Source: Gammaproteobacteria bacterium
GTDB taxonomy: Bacteria; Pseudomonadota; Gammaproteobacteria; Enterobacterales; Kangiellaceae
Direction of reading: 5' to 3'
NCBI GenBank assembly: GCA_013373375.1
Contig: JABXHY010000022.1
Location: 1-58,267, forward strand
DNA: 58,267 nucleotides
A model generated the notes under the pieces. The model did not search any database and had not been told where the DNA came from. It worked only from the letters and a program-made list of their open reading frames with translations. Both the position numbers and the translations under genes were made by a program. Below are positions 9,650-18,272 of this stretch, piece after piece (within the stretch, counting starts at the first letter, position 1; the number at the start of each line of letters is the position of its first letter).

Positions 9650-10609
9650 ATGTTGAAAGATATAATTGTTAACCCAGTTAAAAGCACGTTTACGGTACTT
9701 TTAGCGAGTTTGTTTATGGCTGCTTCGCCCTATGTTGTGGCCGATCAAACGATTGATAAAACATTTAACGCAAAGCCAAATGGTCTACTACATATTGATA
9801 CCGATACTGGCTCAATTAACATCGAGAGCCATCAAGGTAACGATATCAAAGTAAATATTGAAATCGAAGGATTTGATGAAGGTGACTTTGAGATTGAGTT
9901 TACGCAATCTGATGGCGGTTTGAAGATTGAAGGTGACAAAAAGTCATCCGACTGGGGGTGGAGCAGTAAACGAGTTCGTTTCGAAGTGTCGGTGCCCAAG
10001 CAGTTTAATGTCAAACTTGAAACGGCTGGTGGTTCTATTTCGGTGTCCGATTTAACTGGCCAGGTAGATGTTCGCACGTCTGGTGGCAGTTTATCTTTTG
10101 AAAACATTGTCGGCGATATTAATGGGCGAACCTCAGGTGGCTCCATTGAAGTGGCTGATACAAAAGGTGATGTTCAAGTAAGAACCAGCGGAGGCTCATT
10201 ATCGTTAGGTGATATTGAAGGTACCTTACACGCAAGAACCAGTGGCGGCAGTATTACTCTCGGGGTTGTAACCGGCCCTGCTGATGTCGCAACTTCTGGT
10301 GGTAGCATTCGAATTAGGGAAGCAGGTGGCAGTGTCGTGGCCAGAACATCAGGCGGTAGCGTGGATGTTACTTTTACGAAACAACCAAAAGGCGACTCTG
10401 ATATTTCTACTAGTGGTGGAAGTGTGACAGCTAGGTTGGCATCGGATATTGCGGTGAATGTTTATGCGCGAGGCCGCAAAGTATTCAGTGATTTTGAGAT
10501 TAACGGAAAAACTGAAGCTGAGTACAAACTCAAAGGGGCTATTAATGGCGGTGGTCCTGAACTTGAATTACAAACCAGCTCAGGCAGTGTTTACATTCGA
10601 AAAGACTAA
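9650..10609 (+). CDS. Exported DUF4097-family beta-repeat protein
   Basis: The precursor has 319 residues with an N-terminal signal peptide (cleavage near YVVADQT). The mature protein is a right-handed beta-helix-like ladder. From about residue 115 the unit (R/A)TSGGS(I/L/V) recurs roughly every 18-20 residues, ten times or so, alternating with stretches such as GDIEGTLHARTSGGS. This is the DUF4097/DUF4098 (LiaG-like adhesin) pattern. Function in the family is poorly defined; in Gram-positives members are linked to envelope stress. It has its own ribosome-binding site (GAGGAG) and is followed by a hairpin, so it looks monocistronic. Final residues GSVYIRKD close the ladder. Confidence 0.8.
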   Translation: MLKDIIVNPVKSTFTVLLASLFMAASPYVVADQTIDKTFNAKPNGLLHIDTDTGSINIESHQGNDIKVNIEIEGFDEGDFEIEFTQSDGGLKIEGDKKSSDWGWSSKRVRFEVSVPKQFNVKLETAGGSISVSDLTGQVDVRTSGGSLSFENIVGDINGRTSGGSIEVADTKGDVQVRTSGGSLSLGDIEGTLHARTSGGSITLGVVTGPADVATSGGSIRIREAGGSVVARTSGGSVDVTFTKQPKGDSDISTSGGSVTARLASDIAVNVYARGRKVFSDFEINGKTEAEYKLKGAINGGGPELELQTSSGSVYIRKD

Positions 10610-10621
10610 CACTGTATTATC

Positions 10622-10654
10622 AAGGCCTTGCTAGACTAAGTAAGGCCTTTCAAT
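10622..10654 (+). terminator. Probable hairpin terminator after the DUF4097 gene
   Basis: AAGGCCTTGCT (10622-10632) pairs with AGTAAGGCCTT (10639-10649), with one G-U pair. The T-tract after it is weak, so it may only be a 3'-end-stabilising hairpin. Confidence 0.45.
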
Positions 10655-10772
10655 AGTTTTGCTCCATGTTATTTAACTCTTCTTTTGGTAAATACACTTG
10701 CCTCTTCGACAGCCTGTTCTAAGATTAAAGTTTACCTAAACTTTAATCAGCTAGCGATTTCAAGGCAGTTGT

Positions 10773-12059
10773 ATGGAATTTATTGATTACCTGAAAATCT
10801 TATCATCGAAAGACGGTTCCGATTTGTATTTAAGTACTGGTGCTCCTGCATGCGCCAAGTTTCAAGGGGTGCTTAAGCCATTGGAGCGAGAACCTCTGAC
10901 TCAGTCTCGAATACTGGAAATCGCCAATCAGGTTATGTCAGAAGACCAACAGAATGAATTCCACCATAATTTAGAAATGAACCTAGCGATATCCGAAAAA
11001 GGTGTTGGTCGCTTTCGGGTCAATATCTTCAAGCAACGAAATGATGTTGCAATGGTTATTCGGAATATAAAAACTGACATTCCGAATTATAAAAATTTAG
11101 GTTTGCCTGATGTTTTGACCAAAGTGATTATGGAGAAACGAGGCTTAATTTTATTCGTCGGCGGTACAGGATCCGGTAAGTCGACCTCGTTGGCCGCCCT
11201 GATCGATTATCGAAACTCTAATGCAAAGGAAGGCGGTCATATTATAACGATTGAGGATCCGGTTGAATTTGTTCATCGGCACAAGCGTTGTATTGTTAAT
11301 CAACGTGAAGTGGGTGTTGATACTCTCAGTTTTCATGAAGCGCTCAAAAATACATTGCGTCAGGCTCCAGACGTGATTCTGATCGGTGAGATTCGTGACC
11401 GTGAAACAATGGAGCACGCGTTGGCGTTTGCCGAAACAGGGCATTTAGCCATTTCAACATTGCACGCTAATAATGCGAACCAGGCTCTTGACCGAATTAT
11501 TAACTTCTTTCCAGAGGAACGTCGTAATCAATTACTCAATGATTTATCACTTAACTTAAAAGCATTTGTATCGCAGCGCTTAGTACCGACGATTGAAGGT
11601 AAGCGTTGTGCTGCAATCGAAATTTTGTTGGGGACTCCAACGGTTCAGGAACTTATTAAGCGTGGTGAAGTTCATGAAATAAAAGCAATTATGGAAAAGT
11701 CTCTTAACCTGGGCATGCAGACGTTCGACCGAGCCTTGTATCGCTTGTGGGATGAAGAGAAAATTTCACTCGACGAAGCGTTAAAAAATGCGGATTCGCC
11801 CAATAACTTAAGGTTGATGATTAAATTAGCAGGCAAGTCTGAAGAAGGCGAAGTTTCTACCGAGAAAGAAGCTGAAGAAACCTCTGCAGAAGAAACAACC
11901 GAAAAGCCAAAAGTTGAAGATAAAACAGTTAAAACCAGTTCAGGTCTAACATTAGCATTAGAAGAAATTGAAGAAGAGGACGAAGATGATTCTCAGTCTT
12001 CAGGCGGTAAGGTGTCTTTTGATATCGACGATGAAGCTGATACCGAAAGAAGCGGCTAG
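10773..12059 (+). CDS. pilU: Type IV pilus retraction ATPase PilU
   Basis: The hexameric motor ATPase assists PilT in depolymerising type IVa pili. Residues 1-350 align throughout with PilU as I remember it: an N-terminal PAS-like domain starting MEFIDYLKILSSKDGSDLYL, Walker A GGTGSGKSTS (about residue 130), the Asp box ITIEDPVEF, Walker B DVILIGEIRD, the His box STLHANNANQALDRI, and the PilU-typical end DEALKNADSPNNLRLMIKL. Residues from about 350 to 428 are an extra tail rich in Glu, Asp, Ser and Thr, with acidic clusters, that ordinary PilU proteins lack. No pilT lies next to it. The assignment to PilU rather than PilT rests on the conserved C-terminal core sequence. Confidence 0.93.
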   Translation: MEFIDYLKILSSKDGSDLYLSTGAPACAKFQGVLKPLEREPLTQSRILEIANQVMSEDQQNEFHHNLEMNLAISEKGVGRFRVNIFKQRNDVAMVIRNIKTDIPNYKNLGLPDVLTKVIMEKRGLILFVGGTGSGKSTSLAALIDYRNSNAKEGGHIITIEDPVEFVHRHKRCIVNQREVGVDTLSFHEALKNTLRQAPDVILIGEIRDRETMEHALAFAETGHLAISTLHANNANQALDRIINFFPEERRNQLLNDLSLNLKAFVSQRLVPTIEGKRCAAIEILLGTPTVQELIKRGEVHEIKAIMEKSLNLGMQTFDRALYRLWDEEKISLDEALKNADSPNNLRLMIKLAGKSEEGEVSTEKEAEETSAEETTEKPKVEDKTVKTSSGLTLALEEIEEEDEDDSQSSGGKVSFDIDDEADTERSG

Positions 12060-12182
12060 GCTTGTTTGACAATACTGTAATTAAGACAAGCCTAAGACTT
12101 AAAGTCATTAGTGCTTCCTATTTGAAATGTTGATAGTATTGAGCAAAGTTTTAATGAGCTCTAATAACTGAAGAAAATTATT

Positions 12183-12413
12183 ATGGAAACAGAATTTTTT
12201 ACAGCATCAGTGGTTAATCTTGGTATCAACCTTATCTATACCATTTTGGCTTTGATGATAGGCATTATTGGGTTAAAAGTTATTGACGAAAAACTGTTAA
12301 AGAATGTCAATATTGAAGAAGAGTTGAAAAAAGGTAATGTCGCTGTTTCAATATTTGCTTCGACCATACTCATTTTCGTCGCCTTAATTGTTTCATTCGG
12401 CTTAAAAGGTTAA
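12183..12413 (+). CDS. Small DUF350-family inner-membrane protein
   Basis: A 76-residue protein with two predicted membrane helices (about 10-30 and 52-73). Between them a charged loop contains NIEEELKKGNVAVSIFAST. The E-x-x-KGN-x-A block at the start of the second helix is the DUF350 signature (YjfL-like). Most family members have two such units (about 130 residues); this one holds a single unit. Function is unknown. It lies between pilU and a transglutaminase-like gene, 47 bases before the latter, and in the same direction. Members often sit near genes for small-molecule ligases or membrane enzymes, which does not help here. Confidence 0.7.
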   Translation: METEFFTASVVNLGINLIYTILALMIGIIGLKVIDEKLLKNVNIEEELKKGNVAVSIFASTILIFVALIVSFGLKG

Positions 12414-12460
12414 TTTAAAAACGTTTATCTTAACTAATTAAGCAATCCTACTGATGAGTT

Positions 12461-13294
12461 ATGCTTCGTTTATTCTACTTTCTAATAGGCACTTTTTTTC
12501 TTTTTATCATTTTACCAAAGTGGCTACTTTCCGACTCAAATACAAAAGAACAAGATGAGCTTTTAAAAAACATCGCATTAGCAGCCAATAAAACTGAGCA
12601 ATTTACTGGCTTTGAATACAGTCAAAAAGGTTATGTTAAGGTTTACGGTGCCAGGCAGCTGCTGTCTGACGATTTCATTCAAGAAAAAATCAGTGAGATG
12701 CCATTCTCCAGACAAGCCTTTAGTTATTCTTGGGTGTGGGATGGCGTAAAAAATGCGACTACATCTGCTTTGTCTGTTGATCGCCGACATTATTTTGTGA
12801 ATAGTTATCTGGTCAATTATGAACCTTTTAAAACCAGTCAGCCTTGGGTTCCTTACTTAACTTTAGTCCATCGAAAGAAGTATCAATACGATCATGTCAC
12901 TTATCCTGGTATGCAGGATGTTTGGCAAAATTCGCAACAATCTTTTATGAATACTCGAGGAGATTGCGAAGATCATGCAATCGCGCTTGCTGATTGGCTA
13001 ATTGCGATGGGAATTGATGCTCGAGTTGTGTTAGGTGAATACAAAAATGGTGGCCATGCCTGGGTGGTTGCAAATCACGATGGAACTAACTATTTACTCG
13101 AAGCAACTGACAAGCGAATGAAAAGTCTTTGGCGTGCATTTCCCCTTGCTCGATACGAAACAGATTATCACCCTAAAGTTATGTTTAATCGTGACTACCT
13201 TTGGGTCAATGAATCAGTTTTACCTACCACAAGTTACTCAGGTGAGCATTGGGTCTTGAAGTCACGCTTCTATAAACTATCGCAAAAAAAATAA
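12461..13294 (+). CDS. Transglutaminase-like cysteine-protease-fold protein, membrane-anchored or exported
   Basis: A 277-residue protein with an N-terminal hydrophobic segment (residues 2-22, FYFLIGTFFLFIILPKWLL) that anchors or exports it. The core has the transglutaminase-like triad: Cys in NTRGDCEDHA, His in GGHAWVV, and an acidic residue in LLEATD. The stretch YPGMQDVWQNSQQSFMNTRG before the Cys is typical of bacterial transglutaminase-like cysteine peptidases of the LapG type in broad fold, but it lacks enough likeness to call LapG. Probable role: cleavage or crosslinking of an envelope protein or peptide. It converges on metL, with only 69 bases between the stops. No partner LapD-like receptor was seen. 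Confidence 0.7.
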   Translation: MLRLFYFLIGTFFLFIILPKWLLSDSNTKEQDELLKNIALAANKTEQFTGFEYSQKGYVKVYGARQLLSDDFIQEKISEMPFSRQAFSYSWVWDGVKNATTSALSVDRRHYFVNSYLVNYEPFKTSQPWVPYLTLVHRKKYQYDHVTYPGMQDVWQNSQQSFMNTRGDCEDHAIALADWLIAMGIDARVVLGEYKNGGHAWVVANHDGTNYLLEATDKRMKSLWRAFPLARYETDYHPKVMFNRDYLWVNESVLPTTSYSGEHWVLKSRFYKLSQKK

Positions 13295-13363
13295 TGCCGA
13301 TAGTTCTGTTAACTTGTAGAACTAATTTCGTCAGTTATATTGCGACAGACCCTTACTGGTAAA

Positions 13364-15889
13364 TTAAACAACTGATAATACTTTTATTAAATCAGATTGA
13401 ATTGCTGCGGCGGTGACTTCCCGCCCGGCACCAGGTCCTTGTATAACAAGTGGATTGTTTTTATATAAGAGACTATGAATGACAAATACATTGTCACATG
13501 GCGTAAGCTGAGCAAGAGGGTCACACTTTTTAACGGCAATTAACTCGCAAGAAAATGCCCCTGATTTTGACCATTTGGCTTGATACACTAGCCGCTTATT
13601 CTGATTGTTCGCCTGTTGCCATTTGTTATCAAAATCACGATCAAATTGACTAGCGGCTTGCCAAAATTCTTCTAACGAACTCGATTGAACTGCTTGTTTA
13701 ATCACTGGTGTTAGGTCTATATCGTGAAAATCGACTTCTATATTTGCGTGTCTTGCCAGTATTAGCAGTTTTCGAGCGACGTCCTGACCAGATAAATCTA
13801 CCCTTGGATCGGGCTCTGAGTAACCTTTTTCTTGCGCGTCTTTTACGAGTTCGGAAAATGACTTGTTACCATCATAACACTGCAGAATCCAAGATAAGGT
13901 ACCAGAAAAAACACCTCGAATTTCGGTTATTTCATCACCGCACTGTATTAAGTCTTGAATGCAGTTGTTAACGGGTAATCCCGCTCCGACAGTTGCATTC
14001 GTTAGCCAGAGTACATTATTTTTTTCTGCAGCATTAGTTACCTGACTGAAACATTTGGTGTCTGCAGAAGATGTTATCTTGTTTGCCGAAATTATATGAG
14101 TGCCAGTATTAATGAAGTTTGTATAGTTGTTTGCGATCTCTTCGCTTGAAGTCGCATCAATCACCACTTTATTTTTGAATGGTGAATGCTTCAATAAACG
14201 ATTGATGAAGATCGTTGTGTTTTTTTGTTGCTGGAATGCTTTCCCGTTTCTAAGTAGGTCGACTTTCTTTGAATTCGCACTTAATACCAAATTGGAACGT
14301 GTGTTAAGTGAGGACCTTTCCCATTGCGCTACCCAGGTCTTTCCAACATTCCCACTGCCTATTAAAAAAATAGCAGCTTCCTGAGTGAACCTTTTCCAGC
14401 TTTCGAAACAACTTTTTGCAAGAGTATCAATTACCGAACGATCTATGATCGAAAAGCAAGCGTTACCCAACTGTTGAACATCGGTATAAGATTTTTTTTG
14501 ATTGGCTGAGTGTTGCTTTGATGCTAAAAAATCCTGCAAAAACTGTATATGATAGAAATTGTAGTCTTCTGAATTATTAACTATAGCAATTAGCGAACAT
14601 TTATATTGTGAGGTTTTTAAAGTGAAAATATTTGATTCATATCGTTTTATTTCTGCTTGTAGCTGCGCTTTTAAGTAGTCCGAGGACTGATTCAAAAATA
14701 TGGTGTATTGCTGGTGATCGACCTTTATAATTAAATTAAATTCGAAGCTCGATTCTAGTGTCATTGTTAGTCGTCTAATAACCTTTTTTGCACTAATTTC
14801 ATCAGAAAAAGATAAATTAACAGCGAGCAAGTTGTTCTTGTGTGTGATGATTGAGTAATTTTGTTTTGCTTGATGTAAGTTAATGGTTGTTCCAGCTTCA
14901 GAAGGGTGAAATGTAGAACCAATACTTAGTTTGATTTTGCTATTTGACGCCTTTTCAGAGTGAGCATTCTCTAAGATATTTGCCCTGCCAGGAAATGAAG
15001 TATTCTGGATTACTTTGTTATTCTTGAGTTCACTTTTTAAAGGTGACAATGTTTTGGGATGTAAGGTAGGTGAGCCAAGTTTTGTTAGCGTTTCTAGAGC
15101 AGGAAGGCATATTTCATCTATTGTTGTTGTTTGTTTCGATAAATTAGGATCGAAATCATAAATACCATTCACATCGGTCCAAAACTTTATCTCGGATGCT
15201 CCTGTTAAGTTTGCGACCAATGAAGCCGAGTAATCACTTCCATTTCTACCAAGTAATACAGTTTGACCTTCAGCATCGCTAGCAATGAAACCTGTGATGA
15301 TATTGATACGATTTTGTCGAGCTTTAATTAATTCATTAAGATATTTTTTTGAGGCTATACTATCGATGCCGATTTGCTTTTTATCCATTCTAACCTTTAA
15401 GAATTGTCGAGCATCAATCCAGCTAGTGCAACAATTTAAAGATTCCAGATAATGACAAAGTATTTGTGCTGACCAGAGCTCTCCATAAGCGATGATCTCT
15501 TTCTCTTGAGAGTCTGAGATATTATGAGTGATTAGATTCTTTATCCATTGGTAATCTCTCAGTAATCTTTCGCTTAATTTTTTTGCACTTTGGTTGTGAA
15601 TGAGAACATCAATTAATGATGTATGGTGATAACGAATTTGCTGTAATATTTCCAGTTTTTCGTCGATTTTATAATCGTCTTTGTTTATGAGTTTTAATAG
15701 ATGATCGGTAGTGCTGCCTGACGCGGAAACCACCACTGCATCATTGGGTTGCAATTGTTGCTGAATAATTGTGGATACCTTTCTATATCCTTCCGCAGTG
15801 GCTAGCGAACTCCCGCCAAATTTGTAGACTCGCTTGGGTAATACAATTTGTTTGAAGTTAGAGTTAGCTTTATTTTGTAATAATGTCAT
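13364..15889 (-). CDS. metL: Bifunctional aspartate kinase/homoserine dehydrogenase II
   Basis: The enzyme catalyses the first and third steps from aspartate to homoserine. The product has 841 residues. The N-terminal aspartokinase domain opens with KFGGSSLATAEGYRKV and contains GFIASDAEG and LGRNGSDYSA. A degenerate ACT-like middle follows (about 330-460). The C-terminal NAD(P)-binding homoserine dehydrogenase has FLIGSGNVGKTWV (Rossmann loop), NKITSS, the catalytic-region RGVFSGTLSWIL and GYSEPDPRVDLSGQDVARKL. Position two bases after metB and the shared MetJ operator upstream of metX argue for MetL (methionine-repressed) over ThrA. The ACT region looks weakly conserved, as expected for MetL, which lacks threonine feedback. 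The gene is rather AT-rich. Confidence 0.92.
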   Translation of the reverse strand: MTLLQNKANSNFKQIVLPKRVYKFGGSSLATAEGYRKVSTIIQQQLQPNDAVVVSASGSTTDHLLKLINKDDYKIDEKLEILQQIRYHHTSLIDVLIHNQSAKKLSERLLRDYQWIKNLITHNISDSQEKEIIAYGELWSAQILCHYLESLNCCTSWIDARQFLKVRMDKKQIGIDSIASKKYLNELIKARQNRINIITGFIASDAEGQTVLLGRNGSDYSASLVANLTGASEIKFWTDVNGIYDFDPNLSKQTTTIDEICLPALETLTKLGSPTLHPKTLSPLKSELKNNKVIQNTSFPGRANILENAHSEKASNSKIKLSIGSTFHPSEAGTTINLHQAKQNYSIITHKNNLLAVNLSFSDEISAKKVIRRLTMTLESSFEFNLIIKVDHQQYTIFLNQSSDYLKAQLQAEIKRYESNIFTLKTSQYKCSLIAIVNNSEDYNFYHIQFLQDFLASKQHSANQKKSYTDVQQLGNACFSIIDRSVIDTLAKSCFESWKRFTQEAAIFLIGSGNVGKTWVAQWERSSLNTRSNLVLSANSKKVDLLRNGKAFQQQKNTTIFINRLLKHSPFKNKVVIDATSSEEIANNYTNFINTGTHIISANKITSSADTKCFSQVTNAAEKNNVLWLTNATVGAGLPVNNCIQDLIQCGDEITEIRGVFSGTLSWILQCYDGNKSFSELVKDAQEKGYSEPDPRVDLSGQDVARKLLILARHANIEVDFHDIDLTPVIKQAVQSSSLEEFWQAASQFDRDFDNKWQQANNQNKRLVYQAKWSKSGAFSCELIAVKKCDPLAQLTPCDNVFVIHSLLYKNNPLVIQGPGAGREVTAAAIQSDLIKVLSVV

Positions 15890-15891
15890 TG

Positions 15892-17214
15892 TTAGCTTGC
15901 CTTTTGTTTTAGCTTAACCTGAACACAGGCGAAAAAAGCGGAAGACAAATCGCTGATGAGATCTTGAGCGCTCTCGATACCAATAGAAAGGCGAAGCAAA
16001 TTTTCTTTTATTCCAGCTGTAGCGCGCGCTTCAGGATGCATTGCAGCGTGAGTCATGGTCGCGGGATGACAAATCAAAGACTCAACGCCGCCTAGGGATT
16101 CTGCTAAGGAGAATTGCTTTAATGCAAGCACAAATGAGCGAACTTGTTGTTCATCGCCATCAAGCTCAAAACTTAGCATTACACCAAAAGAAGATTGCTG
16201 TCGTTTTGCTATATCGTGCCCTGGGTGCTCTGGCAAAGAGGGATGGTACACTTTGCTGACTTGAGGATGTTCAACTAAAAACTTAAGAATTTTCTGTGTG
16301 TTTTGTAAATGAACTGCTAGTCGTGCATTGAGTGTTCGCAATCCACGCAAGGTAAGAAAACTATCGAATGGACTTGCGGTTATACCAAGGCAATTAGCCC
16401 ACCATTTAATTTGTTCTGCTAATTCGGGGGGTTTACTTATTACGGCCCCTCCAACAACATCACTATGACCATTAATATATTTGGTAGTGGAGTGCACTAC
16501 TAAATCAGCACCTAGTGTTAATGGTTTTTGAAAAGCAGGTGTTAAAAAAGTATTGTCTACCGCAACAAGACAGTTATGCTGTTTTGCTTTTTGACAGAGT
16601 GACTGGATATCGACAATTCTAAGTAACGGGTTACTGGGAGTTTCAACCCATAATAATTTGGGCGAATGATTGAAAACTTCTGCCAAAGCGATGGGGTCAT
16701 TCTGATCAACAAACTGAACTTTAAAATGACCTTTGTCGGCCAGACTTCTAAACAATCGAAAAGTACCTCCGTAACAATCATGGGGTGCAACGATGAGATC
16801 ATTAGCTGATAGTAACTGGGTGATTAATAAAACCGCCGACATTCCTGTAGAGGTTATGACACCTGCATCCCCCTGCTCTAATTCGGCTAAAGCATCAGCA
16901 AGTAAATCTCGTGTTGGATTTCCCGAACGGGAATAATCGTATTGACGGGGTTCCGCAAAATCCTTGAAAGTATAATTACTGGAAAGGTAGAGTGGTGGTG
17001 TGACAGCGCCATACTGAGTATCGCTTTCGATACCTGCTTTAACCGCTTGTGTTGCGTCTTGAGAAGCTAATTCAATGTTTTCTAAAAAAGTATTGCCGGA
17101 AACTTTATTTCCAGACACATTATTTCCAGACAAAGCGCCGTCCAAAAATGCACTGTCAGGTAAACTCTTATTGGAATAATTCTTGTCTGATAAATTCTTA
17201 TCGGAAATACTCAT
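15892..17214 (-). CDS. metB: Cystathionine gamma-synthase (O-succinylhomoserine (thiol)-lyase) with repeat-built N-terminal extension
   Basis: This PLP enzyme joins O-acylhomoserine and cysteine to cystathionine. From about residue 52 it follows MetB: QYGAVTPPLYLSSNYTF, DYSRSGNPTRD, an active-site lysine K245 in HSTTKYINGHSDVVGG, and the C-terminal SLGGVESLICHPATMTH. Residues 1-45 precede the normal MetB start and are built from about eight pentapeptides (SDKNL, SDKNY, SGNNV, SGNKV and relatives) encoded by 15-bp tandem units. No ATG, GTG or TTG lies in frame between the extension and the core, so the extension is probably translated. The ATG overlaps the metX stop (ATGA), and metL follows after two bases. 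Whether it prefers cysteine or sulfide is undetermined. Confidence 0.88.
   Translation of the reverse strand: MSISDKNLSDKNYSNKSLPDSAFLDGALSGNNVSGNKVSGNTFLENIELASQDATQAVKAGIESDTQYGAVTPPLYLSSNYTFKDFAEPRQYDYSRSGNPTRDLLADALAELEQGDAGVITSTGMSAVLLITQLLSANDLIVAPHDCYGGTFRLFRSLADKGHFKVQFVDQNDPIALAEVFNHSPKLLWVETPSNPLLRIVDIQSLCQKAKQHNCLVAVDNTFLTPAFQKPLTLGADLVVHSTTKYINGHSDVVGGAVISKPPELAEQIKWWANCLGITASPFDSFLTLRGLRTLNARLAVHLQNTQKILKFLVEHPQVSKVYHPSLPEHPGHDIAKRQQSSFGVMLSFELDGDEQQVRSFVLALKQFSLAESLGGVESLICHPATMTHAAMHPEARATAGIKENLLRLSIGIESAQDLISDLSSAFFACVQVKLKQKAS
17090..17209 (-). repeat. Degenerate 15-bp tandem repeat encoding the MetB N-terminal extension
   Basis: Eight successive 15-bp units can be laid out from 17090 to 17209. 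Units at 17105-17119 and 17120-17134 differ at one base of 15. The units at 17180-17194 and 17195-17209 match at 11 of 15. The period equals five codons, so the frame is preserved and each unit yields a pentapeptide such as SGNKV or SDKNL. The outer units are diverged, so this looks like an old expansion with a younger centre. Confidence 0.75.
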
Positions 17215-18221
17215 AGATTTGTCTCTTGATTGGCTAAAAATGAATGTAGTATGACGTTAAGTTTTTCGGTCTCTTTTAGAAACGCGTCGTGGCCATACAG
17301 AGAATCGATGGATTGAAAGTTAGCCCCGCATTTTTGTGCCATGTGCTTAATGGTATGTGCGGGAATAAGTTGATCGCTCACAACCGATATGCATGTCAGA
17401 GGAGTTTCAATTTTGCTCGCATCAACTCTGTGTAAATCAATGGATTCAGACAAACGTAAAAAAGCATCTGAATTAAAACATTCGGCAAAAGAACGCCCTC
17501 GAGAAAGTAAGTAGCTTGTTAGGTCATTACTAAAATGTTTTGCAGGGTTTAACTCGTAAGCTCCAAATCGTTGTTCGAACTCTTCTGGACTGCGATAAGT
17601 GATCATGGCTAAAGCTCGAGCCAGTGCTAATCCTTTTTCTGCTCCACATTCTTGAACAATTTGCCGCTGAATAAAACGCAACCCTGAACTTTGAGGGTGT
17701 GCTTTGTCTGCCGCACTTATTACTAACGCTTGTTGAGTTAGTTCTGGATATTGTTGCAATAAAGATAAAATCACCATACCGCCATAGGAGCTACCAATGG
17801 CCGCGAACAACTGAGAGATATTTAATTGGTTGAGAACAATCGCTAGCGCACGAGCTTGATCGCTTGTACTTACTGCCCCTTCTGGTGTTCCCACATCTGC
17901 ATTGGGATTCGAGGAGGCTCCATTTCCACCTAGATAATCAATACTTAACACAGAATATTCTCGGGTATTGATTACTTGTTCTGAGCCTACAAAGCTGTCC
18001 CACCATCCAGAACTGTAGTCACCGGATTTGTGTGCAACATCTTTACTGGCAGAAATTCCGCCAAGAATAAGAACCGTTGGCTGCTGTAAGTCGCCATAAA
18101 TTGAATAGGCGACTTTTCCATCTGACACTGTGCCACCGTGCTTCAAAGGGAAATGAGCGGGCAACGCTACATTTCCTTGGATTGGTAAACTGTAGTGGTT
18201 AGATGAAGAAAGATTTAACAT
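17211..18221 (-). CDS. metX: Homoserine O-acyltransferase of the MetX alpha/beta-hydrolase family (probably O-succinyltransferase)
   Basis: It activates homoserine with acetyl- or succinyl-CoA before MetB. The alpha/beta-hydrolase triad is visible: nucleophile Ser in GSSYGGMV, acid in ISVVSDQLIPA, and His in YGHDAFLKE. GGISASKDVA near the N-terminus is an oxyanion-loop region unlike the acetyltransferase type, and the general form recalls the Xanthomonas-type MetX that uses succinyl-CoA. A MetB partner also favours succinyl, but this is inference. Start choice: ATG at 18221 begins just before the conserved FPLKHGGTV region. An in-frame TTG at 18281 lies inside the met boxes and is unlikely. 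The ATG lacks an obvious ribosome-binding site. First gene of metX-metB-metL. Confidence 0.85.
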   Translation of the reverse strand: MLNLSSSNHYSLPIQGNVALPAHFPLKHGGTVSDGKVAYSIYGDLQQPTVLILGGISASKDVAHKSGDYSSGWWDSFVGSEQVINTREYSVLSIDYLGGNGASSNPNADVGTPEGAVSTSDQARALAIVLNQLNISQLFAAIGSSYGGMVILSLLQQYPELTQQALVISAADKAHPQSSGLRFIQRQIVQECGAEKGLALARALAMITYRSPEEFEQRFGAYELNPAKHFSNDLTSYLLSRGRSFAECFNSDAFLRLSESIDLHRVDASKIETPLTCISVVSDQLIPAHTIKHMAQKCGANFQSIDSLYGHDAFLKETEKLNVILHSFLANQETNL

Positions 18222-18272
18222 TTTTGCAACTGTTTGGCCGTATAGATGGCTAAATCTAAATTGTGATCTTAT

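Noticed and set aside
9650-10609. Repeat-rich adhesin or phase-variable tract in the DUF4097 gene
   Set aside because: The repeats are at protein level with diverged bases, so slippage-driven variation is unlikely.
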